Shown: piece after piece, positions 16,974 through 26,164 of the stretch
Layout of the letters: every line of letters starts with the position of its first letter
How positions within the stretch are numbered: position 1 is the stretch's first letter
Source of the DNA: Isoalcanivorax pacificus W11-5
Lineage (GTDB): Bacteria > Pseudomonadota > Gammaproteobacteria > Pseudomonadales > Alcanivoracaceae
Assembly: GCF_000299335.2 (NCBI RefSeq)
Contig: NZ_CP004387.1
Location: 3,612,994 to 3,676,993 of the forward strand
Direction: 5' to 3'
Length of the DNA stretch: 64,000 nt
Translations under genes and position numbers: made by a program
Notes under the pieces: generated by a model
Told to the model about the DNA's origin: nothing
Database searches by the model: none
Seen by the model: the letters and a program-made list of their open reading frames with translations, nothing else

Positions 16974-18122
16974 ATGCTCCGCAGCAAACTGCCCGACCTG
17001 GGCATCACCATCTTTACCCGCATGACGCAACTGGCACAGGAAACCGGCGCCATCAACCTGTCACAGGGCTTTCCCGACTTCGCGCCACCGGCCGCGCTGC
17101 TGGACGCAGCGATGCGGCACCTGCGCGACGGGCAGAACCAGTACGCGCCGATGACCGGCATCGCCTCCCTGCGCGAACAGGTGGCACACAAGATTGCCCG
17201 GCGCTATGGCCGGCAGCTCGACAGCCAGCGCGAAGTCACCATCGTGCCCGGCGCCACGGAAGCCATCTTCTGTGCCATCCAGGCGGTGGTGCAGCCCGGC
17301 GACGAGGTGATCCTGCTCGACCCCAGCTACGACAGCTACGCACCCTCGGTGCACCTGGCCGGCGGCCGGTGCGTGCATGTGCCGTTGCAGCAACCGGATT
17401 TCTCGATCGACTGGCAGCGTCTGCAGGCGGCGTTCTCGCCGCGTACCCGACTGCTGATCATCAACTCGCCGCACAATCCCAGCGGCGCGCTGATCTCCCG
17501 TGCCGACCTGGACCAGCTCGCCGCCCTGCTGCGCGGCCACGACGCCTGGCTGCTCTCCGATGAGGTCTACGAACACCTGGTCTACGACGGCCAGCTGCAT
17601 GCCAGCGTGCTTGCCCATGATGCGCTGTACCAGCGCGCCTTTGTGGTCAGTTCATTCGGCAAGACCTACCACGTCACCGGCTGGAAAACCGGTTACGTGG
17701 CCGCGCCGCCAGCACTGACCGACGAACTGCGCAAGGTGCACCAGTACGTCAACTTCTGCGGTGTGACACCGCTGCAACACGCGCTGGCCGATTTCATGGC
17801 CGCGCATCCTGAGCACCTGGATGAGCTGCCACACTTCTACCAGGCCAAGCGCGACCTGTTCTGCCAGTTGCTGCAACCGTCGAAGCTGCGCTGCGTGCCG
17901 GCACCCGGCACCTACTTCCAGCTTGCGGACTACAGCGCCATCCGCGACGATCTGGACGATGTGGCGATGGCCGAATGGTTGACCCGCGAAGCCGGCGTAG
18001 CGGCCATCCCGATTTCCGTGTTCTACCGCGAACCGCCGAAGGACCTGCGCCTGGTACGCTTCTGCTTCGCCAAACAGGACCTGACCCTGCAACAGGCTGC
18101 CGAGAGGTTATGTGCGCTATGA
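16974..18122 (+). CDS. ybdL: PLP-dependent methionine/glutamine-type transaminase
   Basis: A 382-residue fold-type I aminotransferase close to E. coli YbdL and glutamine transaminase K. Motifs are INLSQGFPDF near the N-terminus, GQNQYAPMTGI, PGATEAIF, SPHNPSG, and SSFGKTYHVTGWK with the PLP-binding Lys near residue 230. The ATG at 16974 follows AGGA and matches the conserved start; the frame extends upstream to 16560 without support. The next gene overlaps by 4 bases and encodes an omega-amidase. The pair fits the known route in which glutamine donates its amino group to a keto acid such as 4-methylthio-2-oxobutyrate. The resulting 2-oxoglutaramate is then hydrolysed. Confidence 0.88.
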   Translation: MLRSKLPDLGITIFTRMTQLAQETGAINLSQGFPDFAPPAALLDAAMRHLRDGQNQYAPMTGIASLREQVAHKIARRYGRQLDSQREVTIVPGATEAIFCAIQAVVQPGDEVILLDPSYDSYAPSVHLAGGRCVHVPLQQPDFSIDWQRLQAAFSPRTRLLIINSPHNPSGALISRADLDQLAALLRGHDAWLLSDEVYEHLVYDGQLHASVLAHDALYQRAFVVSSFGKTYHVTGWKTGYVAAPPALTDELRKVHQYVNFCGVTPLQHALADFMAAHPEHLDELPHFYQAKRDLFCQLLQPSKLRCVPAPGTYFQLADYSAIRDDLDDVAMAEWLTREAGVAAIPISVFYREPPKDLRLVRFCFAKQDLTLQQAAERLCAL

Positions 18123-18892
18123 ATGATCTGACGCTGGCACTGGTGCAGACCACCCTGCACTGGGAAGACCGCACGGCCAACCTGAGCGATTTCGATGCGC
18201 TGCTGCCCGCCGCGCAGGGTGCCGATGTGGTGATCCTGCCGGAGATGTTTACCACCGGCTTTTCCATGGCGCCGGAGCGGCTGTGGGAAGCCGCCGACGG
18301 CCCGACCCGTGACTGGCTGCTGGCCCAGGCACGCGCCCTGGATGCCGCCGTTACCGGCAGCGTGATCGTGCGCAACAGCGATGGCCAGTATGTGAACCGC
18401 CTGTACTGGGCCCAGCCGGACGGCATTGTGCTGCATTACGACAAGCGCCATTTGTTCCGCATGGCCGGTGAGCACGAACACTACGCCGCCGGCAGCGAGC
18501 CCCTGTCACTGATGTGGCGCGGCTGGCGTATTCGTCCGCTGATCTGCTACGACCTGCGCTTTCCCGTCTGGAGCCGTGCCACGGACACCGACCTGCTGCT
18601 GTATGTTGCCAACTGGCCCGCCCCACGCCGCCTGCACTGGCTGCGCCTGCTGGCCGCGCGCGGCATCGAGAACCTGTGCTACAGCGTCGGCGTCAACCGC
18701 ATCGGCGACGACGGCAAGGGCGTGCCGCACAGCGGCGATTCGGTGGTGTGTGATTTCCAGGGCGAGACACTGCTGGACGCAGAAAGCGAAGACGGTGTGT
18801 TCCACACCACGCTGTCTGCCAGCGCCCTGCAACAATATCGCGAGCGCTTCCCCGCCTGGCGCGACGCCGACCGCTTCACCATCACGCCATGA
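18119..18892 (+). CDS. yafV: Omega-amidase (nitrilase superfamily), YafV-like
   Basis: A 257-residue carbon-nitrogen hydrolase with the full nitrilase triad: Glu42 in [10 protein letters not shown], Lys109 in HYDKRHLF and Cys143 in LICYDLRFP. The TGF and CYDLRFP contexts are those of omega-amidase/YafV, which hydrolyses 2-oxoglutaramate and 2-oxosuccinamate. The ATG at 18119 overlaps the transaminase stop (ATGA). Its own stop overlaps the deformylase start in the same way, so the three genes form one tight operon. The coupled transaminase/omega-amidase function is well supported by the pairing. Confidence 0.88.
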   Translation: MNDLTLALVQTTLHWEDRTANLSDFDALLPAAQGADVVILPEMFTTGFSMAPERLWEAADGPTRDWLLAQARALDAAVTGSVIVRNSDGQYVNRLYWAQPDGIVLHYDKRHLFRMAGEHEHYAAGSEPLSLMWRGWRIRPLICYDLRFPVWSRATDTDLLLYVANWPAPRRLHWLRLLAARGIENLCYSVGVNRIGDDGKGVPHSGDSVVCDFQGETLLDAESEDGVFHTTLSASALQQYRERFPAWRDADRFTITP

Positions 18893-19419
18893 TTCATCCG
18901 ATCCTGCGCATGGGGGATGCGCGCCTGCGCCGCGTGGCCGAGCCGGTCACGGCGTTCGACACCCCGGCATTGCACCGCCTGGTGGCCGATATGTTTGACA
19001 CCATGGCCGCTGCCAACGGCGCCGGCCTGGCGGCGCCGCAGATCGGCGTGAACCTGCGCGTGGTGATTTTCGGTATGGCGCACAACCCGCGCTACCCGGA
19101 GGCACCGCCCGTGCCACGCACGGTGCTGGTGAACCCGGTGCTGGAACCGCTGACTGCCGAGCAGCACTCAGACTGGGAAGGCTGCCTGTCCGTGCCCGGC
19201 ATGCGCGGGCTGGTGCCACGCATCACGCGGTTGCGGTACCACGGGTACGATCAGTTCGGACAACGTATTGAACGCTCTGTGGACGGTTTCCATGCGCGCG
19301 TCGTGCAGCACGAATGCGATCACCTGGATGGCATTCTCTATCCGCAACGGATTCGGGACCTGAGCCAGTTCGGCTTCAGGGATGTGCTGTTTCCCGGCCA
19401 GGATCTGCCCGACGACTGA
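18889..19419 (+). CDS. def: Peptide deformylase
   Basis: A 176-residue deformylase that removes the formyl group from nascent peptides and uses a metal ion. All three motifs are present: [10 protein letters not shown] (residues 44-53), EGCLS with metal ligand Cys99, and HECDH with His141, Glu142 and His145. The length is normal. It overlaps the omega-amidase gene by ATGA and lacks the usual fmt partner. It may therefore be a second, accessory deformylase gene in this genome; that is inference. Confidence 0.93.
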   Translation: MIHPILRMGDARLRRVAEPVTAFDTPALHRLVADMFDTMAAANGAGLAAPQIGVNLRVVIFGMAHNPRYPEAPPVPRTVLVNPVLEPLTAEQHSDWEGCLSVPGMRGLVPRITRLRYHGYDQFGQRIERSVDGFHARVVQHECDHLDGILYPQRIRDLSQFGFRDVLFPGQDLPDD

Positions 19420-19443
19420 GCCCACCCTGCGGCCGGCAATGGC

Positions 19444-20322
19444 TCACCCGTCCGCCAGCGCCACCGCCTGATAACGCTGCCCCGGCGCAACGATCTGCTG
19501 CTGCGCACTGACCAGCGGCAGATCCCGCGACCCTTCGGGCGTGGCCTGCACCAGCGCATAGAGCGTGGCGGTGGTCATCTCCAGCGCCTCGGGCAATGCC
19601 AGCCCCGCCAGCAAACGCCCCAGCAACGTCGCGGAAAACACATCGCCCATGCCATTGGGCAGCGGATGACGCGCCAGGCGAGGCGTCGTCACCAGCCAGG
19701 CGCCGTGACCATCCACGGCCAGCGTGCCCAGCATGTCTGCCGGCATATCCGGTGTCGCCAGGCTGGTGATCACCACCACATCCGGCCCGCGCCCGCGCAT
19801 CTGCCGCGCAGCACGCACCGCCTGCCCGATGCTGTTCAGCGGGCTGTCCGTCAGCAACTCGAATTCAAACTGGTTCGGCGTGATGATATCGGCGAACGGT
19901 ATCGCCTGATTGCGCAGAAAATCCGGAATCGCCGCATTGACGAACACACCGCGCCCCACGTCGCCCATGACCGGGTCACACAGGTAACGCACCGCCGGAT
20001 TGCCCCGCCGGATATCGTCCACCGCTTCAAGAATCACCTCGCCCGTGCCGGCGTCACCCAGATAGCCCGACAGCACCGCCGCCACGCGCGACAGCACTCC
20101 GCGTTCGCGCAGCCCCAGCAGCACATCGCGGATATGCGCGGCCCCAAACACCATGCCGCGAAACTGGCCATAGCCGGTGTGGTTGGAAAACTGCACCGTG
20201 TTGACCGGCAACACCTCGAACCCCAGGCGCTGCAGCGGAAACACCGCCGCCGCATTACCGACATGGCCCAGTGCAACATGGGACTGAACAGACAACACCA
20301 GGGACGGCACGGCATCACACAT
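19444..20322 (-). CDS. pdxY: Pyridoxal kinase
   Basis: A 292-residue ribokinase-fold pyridoxal kinase. It opens with VLSVQSHVALGHVGNAAAVF, then NTVQFSNHTGYG, LSGYLGDAGTG, CDPVMGD and DIITPNQFE, all as in PdxY. The ATP/anion-hole motif reads NGMGDVFSATLLG, with Asp as the catalytic base. The start at 20322 fits the family; GGAG lies about 13 bases before it, a long spacing. It makes PLP from salvaged pyridoxal, which suits the PLP-dependent transaminase convergent to it, though no regulation links them in the sequence. Confidence 0.92.
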   Translation of the reverse strand: MCDAVPSLVLSVQSHVALGHVGNAAAVFPLQRLGFEVLPVNTVQFSNHTGYGQFRGMVFGAAHIRDVLLGLRERGVLSRVAAVLSGYLGDAGTGEVILEAVDDIRRGNPAVRYLCDPVMGDVGRGVFVNAAIPDFLRNQAIPFADIITPNQFEFELLTDSPLNSIGQAVRAARQMRGRGPDVVVITSLATPDMPADMLGTLAVDGHGAWLVTTPRLARHPLPNGMGDVFSATLLGRLLAGLALPEALEMTTATLYALVQATPEGSRDLPLVSAQQQIVAPGQRYQAVALADG

Positions 20323-20560
20323 CAGGCACGGCAACTCCGCAACAGGAAATCGGCTTTCAGCATAGCTGTTATGCACATGGCGGCGCATCCTCTGGGCCGC
20401 AGGCGCCTGCCACGCTTTTATCGGAAGCCCTTCATCGCCCGCGCGGTGTCCTTCTGGCGTTTATCGGCTACTGATCAGCGGCCACGCATCCACCAGCCGG
20501 CGCCGCCCTGGCCATCCAGGCCGCCGGCTGGTAGCAGCACCTGACACGCGTTTCACGCAC

Positions 20561-20600
20561 AAAAAAAGGGAGGCCACGTTTACACGTGCCTCCCTTTTTT
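20561..20600. terminator. Strong bidirectional terminator after cold-shock gene
   Basis: GGGAGGCCACGT (20568-20579) pairs with ACGTGCCTCCC (20584-20594), with a single bulge. It is flanked by seven A on the left and six T on the right. It ends the minus-strand cold-shock transcript. Confidence 0.85.
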
Positions 20601-20641
20601 AGCAGCCACCCGTCAGTTCAGGATGGCTGTTGCCCGTCTTT

Positions 20642-20851
20642 TCAGAGCGGGACAATGTTCTCGGCTTGCGGGCCTTTCTGACCCTGCGTGATGGTGAAGC
20701 TCACGCTCTGACCTTCGGTCAGGGTTTTGAAGCCGGTGCCGGTGATCGCACTGAAATGCGCGAACACATCCGGGCCACCTTGTTGCTCGATGAAGCCGAA
20801 GCCTTTGGATTCATTGAACCATTTGACGGTGCCGGTGACTGTGCCAGACAT
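20642..20851 (-). CDS. Cold-shock protein, CspA family
   Basis: A 69-residue nucleic-acid-binding OB-fold protein. RNP1 reads KGFGFIEQ and RNP2 DVFAHFSAI, with the usual [14 protein letters not shown] opening and PQAENIVPL ending. AGGAACG upstream of the ATG at 20851 sets the start and rules out the seven-residue upstream extension. It is a single gene with its own terminator. About 260 bases lie between it and the sigma-factor gene, which could hold a long cold-shock leader; I see no specific motif there. Confidence 0.95.
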   Translation of the reverse strand: MSGTVTGTVKWFNESKGFGFIEQQGGPDVFAHFSAITGTGFKTLTEGQSVSFTITQGQKGPQAENIVPL

Positions 20852-21112
20852 AATATCGTTCCTGTAATACATGGAGTAACGTGCCCCGAAATCGGGACGT
20901 TCAACGCTGGAGCGGGGCTATTACTTATGAATTACGAGACTAAGAACTACCGAGAGGGCATCGAAGCGGGCTTCATAAGATGGCATACGTTCAAGCTGGC
21001 AGCCAGTGTCCGCTGTTGTGAGCCAGGAGTCAACGTATTTCATCGGCATCGCGCGGGCACAGGTTGTGGCATCGCCTTTTTCGCTCAGCTGCAGCCTGCG
21101 CCTGACGCAGGA

Positions 21113-21997
21113 TCACACGCCGGGCACCGCCAGCCGCGCCAGCTTGTCCGGGTTGCGCATGATGAAAATCCCCGTCGCACGGCCCGCCCCGTCACAAGCG
21201 AAGCTCACCGAGGCCACGATACGCCCGGCATCGAGCAGCAGCGCACCGTCGCCCCCATTGATCCGGGTGCGGTGCCACCGGTAAGCCTGCCAGTAGGGGT
21301 TGAGCCTGTCGGCGATAAACGCCAGCACCCGGGCCTTGCCAGACAACGGTTCAAGCAACGCCTGCACCTTGCCGCCCCCGTCGGTTCTCAATTCAATGTC
21401 GTCCGCCATCAGCAGCGCAAGCGGGCCCGTATCCCCTGTGGCCACCGCGTCCTGGAACGCCGACAGCAGTGCCTGCTGACGTGCCGGCGGTACCCTGCTG
21501 CGAATATCGCCACCGCCGATATGCTGCCGTGCGCGCGACACCAGCTTGCGGCAGGCCGCCTCTTGGACACCCAGCGCCAGCGCCACCTCGTCGTAGGGCT
21601 GCCCGAAGACCTCGTACAACAGGTACGCCGCCCGCTCCCGGGGGGTGAGCCGCTCAAGCAGCAGCAGAAATGCCGTCGACAGCGAGGACGCCAGCTCCAG
21701 CGCCGCCTCAGGGGCCTCCTCCGTCACCGTCTGGATCGGTTCGGGCAACCAGGCACCGACGTAATCGACCCGCGCCTGATGCGCAGCGCGCAGCATGTCG
21801 ATGCTGCGGCGCGTACAGGCCGTGGTCAGCCAGGCAGCGGGGTTGGCAATGGCCCGCCGGTCGGCCTGGCTCCATTTGAGAAAGGTGTCCTGCACCGCGT
21901 CCTCGGCTTCAGCGACCGAGCCGAGCACCCGGTAGGCCAGCCCGGTCAGGAAACCGCGCTGCTGCTCGAACAGCGCCATGTCGTCCGGCTCAATCAT
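21113..21997 (-). CDS. ECF41-type RNA polymerase sigma factor with SnoaL-like regulatory domain
   Basis: A 294-residue ECF sigma factor: region 2 at about residues 10-80 (GSVAEAEDAVQDTFLKW) and region 4 at ~105-160. A fused C-terminal SnoaL-like domain of about 120 residues follows. It carries the three ECF41 marks: WLPEP in the linker (83-87), DGGGK (206-210) and NPDKL near the C-terminus (282-286). In this group the extension regulates activity in place of a separate anti-sigma factor. The gene is one base downstream of a carboxymuconolactone decarboxylase-family gene. An exact ECF41 promoter match lies before that gene, so autoregulation is likely. Confidence 0.93.
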   Translation of the reverse strand: MIEPDDMALFEQQRGFLTGLAYRVLGSVAEAEDAVQDTFLKWSQADRRAIANPAAWLTTACTRRSIDMLRAAHQARVDYVGAWLPEPIQTVTEEAPEAALELASSLSTAFLLLLERLTPRERAAYLLYEVFGQPYDEVALALGVQEAACRKLVSRARQHIGGGDIRSRVPPARQQALLSAFQDAVATGDTGPLALLMADDIELRTDGGGKVQALLEPLSGKARVLAFIADRLNPYWQAYRWHRTRINGGDGALLLDAGRIVASVSFACDGAGRATGIFIMRNPDKLARLAVPGV

Positions 21998-21998
21998 G

Positions 21999-22427
21999 TC
22001 AGTGTCCCGACACCTGGATACGGTTCCACAGATTGATCATGGCCACCGTCGCCGTCAACGCGCTGATTTCCGCGTCACTGAAATGCTCGCGCAGCGCTGC
22101 GCGCAAGGCTCCGTAATCTGTCTTCCGGTCCAGCACAGTCAGTGCCTCGGTCCAGGCCAGCGCCGCCCGCTCAGGCGGCGAAAAGTCGCTGACATGCTCC
22201 CACACCACCAGGCGGTCCAGCCGTTCGCTGGTCTCGCCATCCTCCCGCGCCTCCCGGACATGCATCTTCACGCAGAAGGCACAGGCATTCAGCTGGGAGG
22301 CGCGCAATTGCACCAGATGGTGGAGCGGGCGCGCCAGGCCGTGTGTATCGATGGCGCCATGGACCCGGGTCAGGGCATCGATGACATCGGGGAGGGTCTG
22401 GAAGTGGTTGACGGGCTGGCTGGTCAT
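21999..22427 (-). CDS. Carboxymuconolactone decarboxylase-family (AhpD-like) protein
   Basis: A 142-residue alkylhydroperoxidase AhpD-like protein with the redox motif Cys49-x-x-Cys52-x3-His56 (NACAFCVKMH). The pattern and length match the CMD-domain partners that usually sit beside ECF41 sigma factors. GGAGAG precedes the ATG at 22427. It is the first gene of a two-gene operon with the sigma factor and lies directly behind the ECF41 promoter. It is probably the main target of that sigma factor. The substrate, likely an oxidant or organic peroxide, is not shown by the sequence. Confidence 0.88.
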   Translation of the reverse strand: MTSQPVNHFQTLPDVIDALTRVHGAIDTHGLARPLHHLVQLRASQLNACAFCVKMHVREAREDGETSERLDRLVVWEHVSDFSPPERAALAWTEALTVLDRKTDYGALRAALREHFSDAEISALTATVAMINLWNRIQVSGH

Positions 22428-22460
22428 TGGGGCTCTCCGTAAGTGGCTGTCTACCCCTGT

Positions 22461-22487
22461 GACGATCCAGCCCCCCGGTCTGTGACA
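22461..22487 (-). promoter_or_regulatory. ECF41-type promoter
   Basis: On the minus strand TGTCACA (22487-22481), exactly 16 bases, then CGTC (22464-22461). This equals the published ECF41 consensus TGTCACA-N16-CGTC as I recall it. The predicted start lies about 25 bases before the ATG of the AhpD-like gene. Confidence 0.85.
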
Positions 22488-22707
22488 TGGCCACCTGAAT
22501 AAAAGCGAGGGCGGCACCCGCCGTTCTGCCCCCCTGCCCGCGCCCCGGTGTCACCGCCGGGTGATTTTCAGTGTGAGCCGGCTCGAAAAAAACACGCCCC
22601 GACCGCCGGCGCCGGAAATGCCCGCTACCCCGATGGTCGATCATAGCAACACGGCGAGTTGCGCCACGGCCGCCCGCACAGGACTTGATACCAGGGAGAT
22701 CCCCGCC

Positions 22708-23778
22708 ATGCCACGTCGTCACCGGACCGTCCTCATCGTGGTCAGCACGCTGGCGCCATTGTTGCTGGTGGCGCATCTGTTGCTGCCGCTTTTCATCCGG
22801 GACTACCTCAACAGCCGCCTGCAGGACATGGGCAACTACCACGGCCATATCGAAGACATCGATCTTGCGCTGTGGCGCGGCGCCTACCGGATCAACGGCC
22901 TGATCATTACCCGCACCGACGCCGACATTCCGGTGCCGTTCTTCGAAGCGCCAGAGACAGCGCTTCAGATCAGTTGGCCCGCCCTGTGGCGCGGCGCTGT
23001 GGTGGCACGCGTGCACTTTGTCTCGCCACGGCTGAATTTCGTTGACGGCGGAGACCAGGCCGCCGGCCAGTCCGGGGAAGGAGTAGACTGGCGAACACGG
23101 CTGGAACAACTGGTGCCCATGCGCATTGACGAGCTCGGTATCGAAAACGGTCGCGTTCATTTTCAAAACTTTTTCAGCGACCCGCCGGTGGACGTCGCCA
23201 TCCACAGCCTGGACGGGGAAATTCTCAACCTGCGCAATACCCGCGATGCCGAGGGCACACGTGTGGCGACCCTGACCGCCGAGGGCCTGCTGGAGGGCAA
23301 CACTCCCGTGGAAGCCCGGGTGCAGCTGGACCCGTTTGGTGCACTGGACAATTTCGACTTGCAACTGCGCATTACCGATCTGGACCTGACCTCACTGAAC
23401 GACATCGCGGCCGCCTACGGCCGCTTCGATTTCGTCAGCGGCCAGGGCGATTTCGTGATGGAGCTGACCGCCCAGGAGCGGGCACTGAGCGGCTATGCCA
23501 AGCCACTTTTCCATGACATGGATATCTTTTCGTGGGAACAGGATGTTGAAGATGACGATCAGTCGCTGCTGAGTGCCGGCTGGGAAGCACTGGTAGGCGG
23601 CCTCACCACGCTTTTCCGGAACCAGCCCGAGCAACAGTTCGCCACCCGCGTGCCCATTGAAGGCTCACTGGACGATACCGAAGTGAGTCGGCTGCGGGCG
23701 ATCAGTGCCATTCTGCGTAATGCGTTTGTTGAGGCTTATAAACCCTGGTTTGAAGAGCAGACCGGACAAGACCGATAG
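22708..23778 (+). CDS. AsmA-like/DUF748-type membrane-anchored protein
   Basis: A 356-residue protein with one N-terminal membrane helix (residues ~8-30), followed by a periplasmic part rich in beta strands. The order helix, 'YLNSRLQDMGNYHGHIEDIDLALWRGAYRI', then repeated amphipathic strands is that of DUF748 proteins, which resemble AsmA/TamB-like envelope proteins. The ATG at 22708 has GGGAG upstream; the longer frame from 22561 crosses the divergent promoter. It stands alone. A role in outer-membrane maintenance or lipid transfer is only a family-level guess. Confidence 0.7.
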   Translation: MPRRHRTVLIVVSTLAPLLLVAHLLLPLFIRDYLNSRLQDMGNYHGHIEDIDLALWRGAYRINGLIITRTDADIPVPFFEAPETALQISWPALWRGAVVARVHFVSPRLNFVDGGDQAAGQSGEGVDWRTRLEQLVPMRIDELGIENGRVHFQNFFSDPPVDVAIHSLDGEILNLRNTRDAEGTRVATLTAEGLLEGNTPVEARVQLDPFGALDNFDLQLRITDLDLTSLNDIAAAYGRFDFVSGQGDFVMELTAQERALSGYAKPLFHDMDIFSWEQDVEDDDQSLLSAGWEALVGGLTTLFRNQPEQQFATRVPIEGSLDDTEVSRLRAISAILRNAFVEAYKPWFEEQTGQDR

Positions 23779-23858
23779 CACGGCCCTGCCGGGCAGTCGG
23801 CCTGCGCATGACCAGGCCCCGGCACGCCACACCCGCCGGCGGCCTTTTCAGCAAGACA

Positions 23859-23877
23859 GGCAATGAAAACCATTATC
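23859..23877 (+). promoter_or_regulatory. Fur box
   Basis: The 19 bases match the Fur consensus GATAATGATAATCATTATC at 15 positions, including AATGA and CATTATC. They lie about 60 bases before the TonB-dependent receptor gene, in an AT-rich promoter pocket, and predict repression when iron is plentiful. Confidence 0.8.
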
Positions 23878-23935
23878 ATTATTGTTATAGTACCGCCCCA
23901 GCGATCAGCCCATCCCAACCGTCACGGGGCCTCTC

Positions 23936-26113
23936 ATGGTAACGACCCACTTCCGGCTTTCTGCTCTTTCCTTCGCTATTTGCTCGGCCACCGTCTTCTC
24001 TCCTGCCCTGGCACAGACGCCACAGCAGTCCAGCGACGGCGCCTACCTGCTGGAGACCGTCGAGGTGCAGTCCAGCGCGGACGCCTCCCGGGGCGGCCTG
24101 AGCCAGCCCTATGCCGGCGGGCAGGTGGCCGAGGGCGGGCAGGTCGGCATTCTCGGCACCCAGGCGGTGATGGACACCCCGTACAGCTTCACCAGCTATA
24201 CCGAACTGCTGATCGAGGACCAGCAGGCCGCCAGCGTCGGCGAGATCCTGCTGAATGATCCGGCGGTGCGCGTAGCCCGTGGCTTTGGTAACTACCAGCA
24301 GGTGTATATCGTGCGCGGCCTGCCGGTGTTTTCCGACGACATGACCTACAACGGCCTGTACGGCCTGCTGCCACGCCAGTACCTGTCCTCGTCATTCATT
24401 GAGCGGGTGCAGGTCTTCCGGGGCGCCAACACCTTCCTGAAAGGCGCCGCACCCGGCGGCAGCGGCCTGGGCGGCGCGGTGAACATTGTCCCCAAACGGG
24501 CACCCAACGATCCCCTGACGCAACTGACCGTCGGCGGCCAGACCGGCGGCCACGGGCATGCTGCGGCCGATATCGCCCGGCGCACGGACGATGGCCGCTT
24601 CGGCATTCGCGTGAACGCCGCGCGGCGCAGTGGCGACATGGCCATTGATGGCGAATCCTCGGAACTGTCGATGGCGCATATCGGGGTGGATTACCGGGGC
24701 GACGCGCTGCGCGTGTCGGCTGACCTCGGCTATCAGGATCATCGTGTGGACGGCGGGCAGCCGAACATTACCATCGCCGGCGGCGTGCCGATTCCGGATG
24801 CACCGGATGCAACCAAGTCCATCGGGCAGTCATGGACCTATTCCGACTCTGAAGATCTTTTCGGCACGTTGCGTGCGGAGTATGACTTTGCCAGTAACGT
24901 GACCGGCTGGGCGGCGTTCGGTGCGCGGACCAGTGATGAAGCCGCCATTTTTGCCAACCCGACTGTCAGCAATATCAACGGTGACTATTCCGCCAGCCGT
25001 TTCGACAATACTCGTGAGGATACCGTCCTGACCGGTGAAACAGGCGTGCGAGTTCACTTCAAGACAGGCACTATCGGCCATACACTCAGCCTCTCTGGCG
25101 CCACCTTCGAAGTTGAAGCAAACAATGCCTATGCGATGTCCTCAGGCGGCGTGACAGGCAATATCTATCGCCCCACCTACATCGCGCCGCCAGCACCGAC
25201 TGCTTTCACCGGTGGCGACCTTGACGATCCAAAGCGAACGCTTCGGACCCGCATGCAAAGTGCCGCACTCTCTGACCAGCTTTCCATGCTCGACGATCGC
25301 CTGCTCGTAACCCTTGGCGCCCGCTACCAGGAACTGCTCGACAGAAGCTATACCTACGGCGTCGGCGCACGCTCTGCCAATTATGAAGATCATGCCGTCA
25401 CACCGAGCCTGGGTGTGCTCTACAAATTCACGCCGGGTATTTCTGTCTACGCGAACTACATTGAAGGGCTGCAGAGAGGCGAATCAGCACCGGCGCTGGT
25501 CGGCACGCAGCCGGTCAGCAATGCCGGCGAAAAACTGGAACCGTATAAAACCAAACAAAGCGAAGTGGGCCTGAAATACGACGGCGGCACGCTCGGCGGC
25601 AGCGTCTCCGTATATCACAGCCGCAAACCGGTTGCGGGCCTCAATGGCAACAGTGTCTACGAAATCCTTGATCACCAGGAAAACACCGGCCTGGAACTGA
25701 TGGCCTACGGCCAGATCACTCCGACCATGACCGTCCTCGGCGGCATCAGCTTCCTCGACGCCGATGTGGATGGCGACAAGGCCATCGGCTCCCCGGAAAC
25801 CCAGGCCAACGTCAATCTGGAATATCGCGTGCCCCAGTGGCAGGACGTCACCTTCGACGGCCGTGTCATCTACACCAGCTCGCAATACGCCGATGCCGGC
25901 AATCAACAAAAAGTGGACGCCTGGACACGCCTGGACCTCGGCGCACGCTATCTGGTCCCGCTGGCCAACGGCACCTTGCTGACACTGCGCGGTCGCGTGG
26001 AAAATGTCACCGGCGAAGACTACTGGGCGTCTGTCGGCGGCTTCCCCGGTGCGGGCTACCTGACCGTCGGCGCACCACGTACGCTGCTGCTCTCCGCCAC
26101 TTTCGATTTCTGA
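23936..26113 (+). CDS. TonB-dependent siderophore receptor
   Basis: A 725-residue outer-membrane receptor with a signal peptide (to about residue 26, SPALAQ). An N-terminal plug follows (~55-195) with VRGLP, RGANTFLKGAAPGGSGLGGAVNIVPKR and the family's typical turn. The 22-strand barrel ends in a terminal aromatic (DF). The plug pattern places it in the siderophore receptor branch. A Fur box precedes it and a PepSY membrane gene follows, as in many iron-uptake operons. The particular siderophore cannot be read, and no biosynthetic genes are nearby. Confidence 0.92.
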   Translation: MVTTHFRLSALSFAICSATVFSPALAQTPQQSSDGAYLLETVEVQSSADASRGGLSQPYAGGQVAEGGQVGILGTQAVMDTPYSFTSYTELLIEDQQAASVGEILLNDPAVRVARGFGNYQQVYIVRGLPVFSDDMTYNGLYGLLPRQYLSSSFIERVQVFRGANTFLKGAAPGGSGLGGAVNIVPKRAPNDPLTQLTVGGQTGGHGHAAADIARRTDDGRFGIRVNAARRSGDMAIDGESSELSMAHIGVDYRGDALRVSADLGYQDHRVDGGQPNITIAGGVPIPDAPDATKSIGQSWTYSDSEDLFGTLRAEYDFASNVTGWAAFGARTSDEAAIFANPTVSNINGDYSASRFDNTREDTVLTGETGVRVHFKTGTIGHTLSLSGATFEVEANNAYAMSSGGVTGNIYRPTYIAPPAPTAFTGGDLDDPKRTLRTRMQSAALSDQLSMLDDRLLVTLGARYQELLDRSYTYGVGARSANYEDHAVTPSLGVLYKFTPGISVYANYIEGLQRGESAPALVGTQPVSNAGEKLEPYKTKQSEVGLKYDGGTLGGSVSVYHSRKPVAGLNGNSVYEILDHQENTGLELMAYGQITPTMTVLGGISFLDADVDGDKAIGSPETQANVNLEYRVPQWQDVTFDGRVIYTSSQYADAGNQQKVDAWTRLDLGARYLVPLANGTLLTLRGRVENVTGEDYWASVGGFPGAGYLTVGAPRTLLLSATFDF

Positions 26114-26164
26114 CCCGACAAACCCAAGCGCCCCGGCCACCGGGGCGCCCAGGCAGTCTCGACT

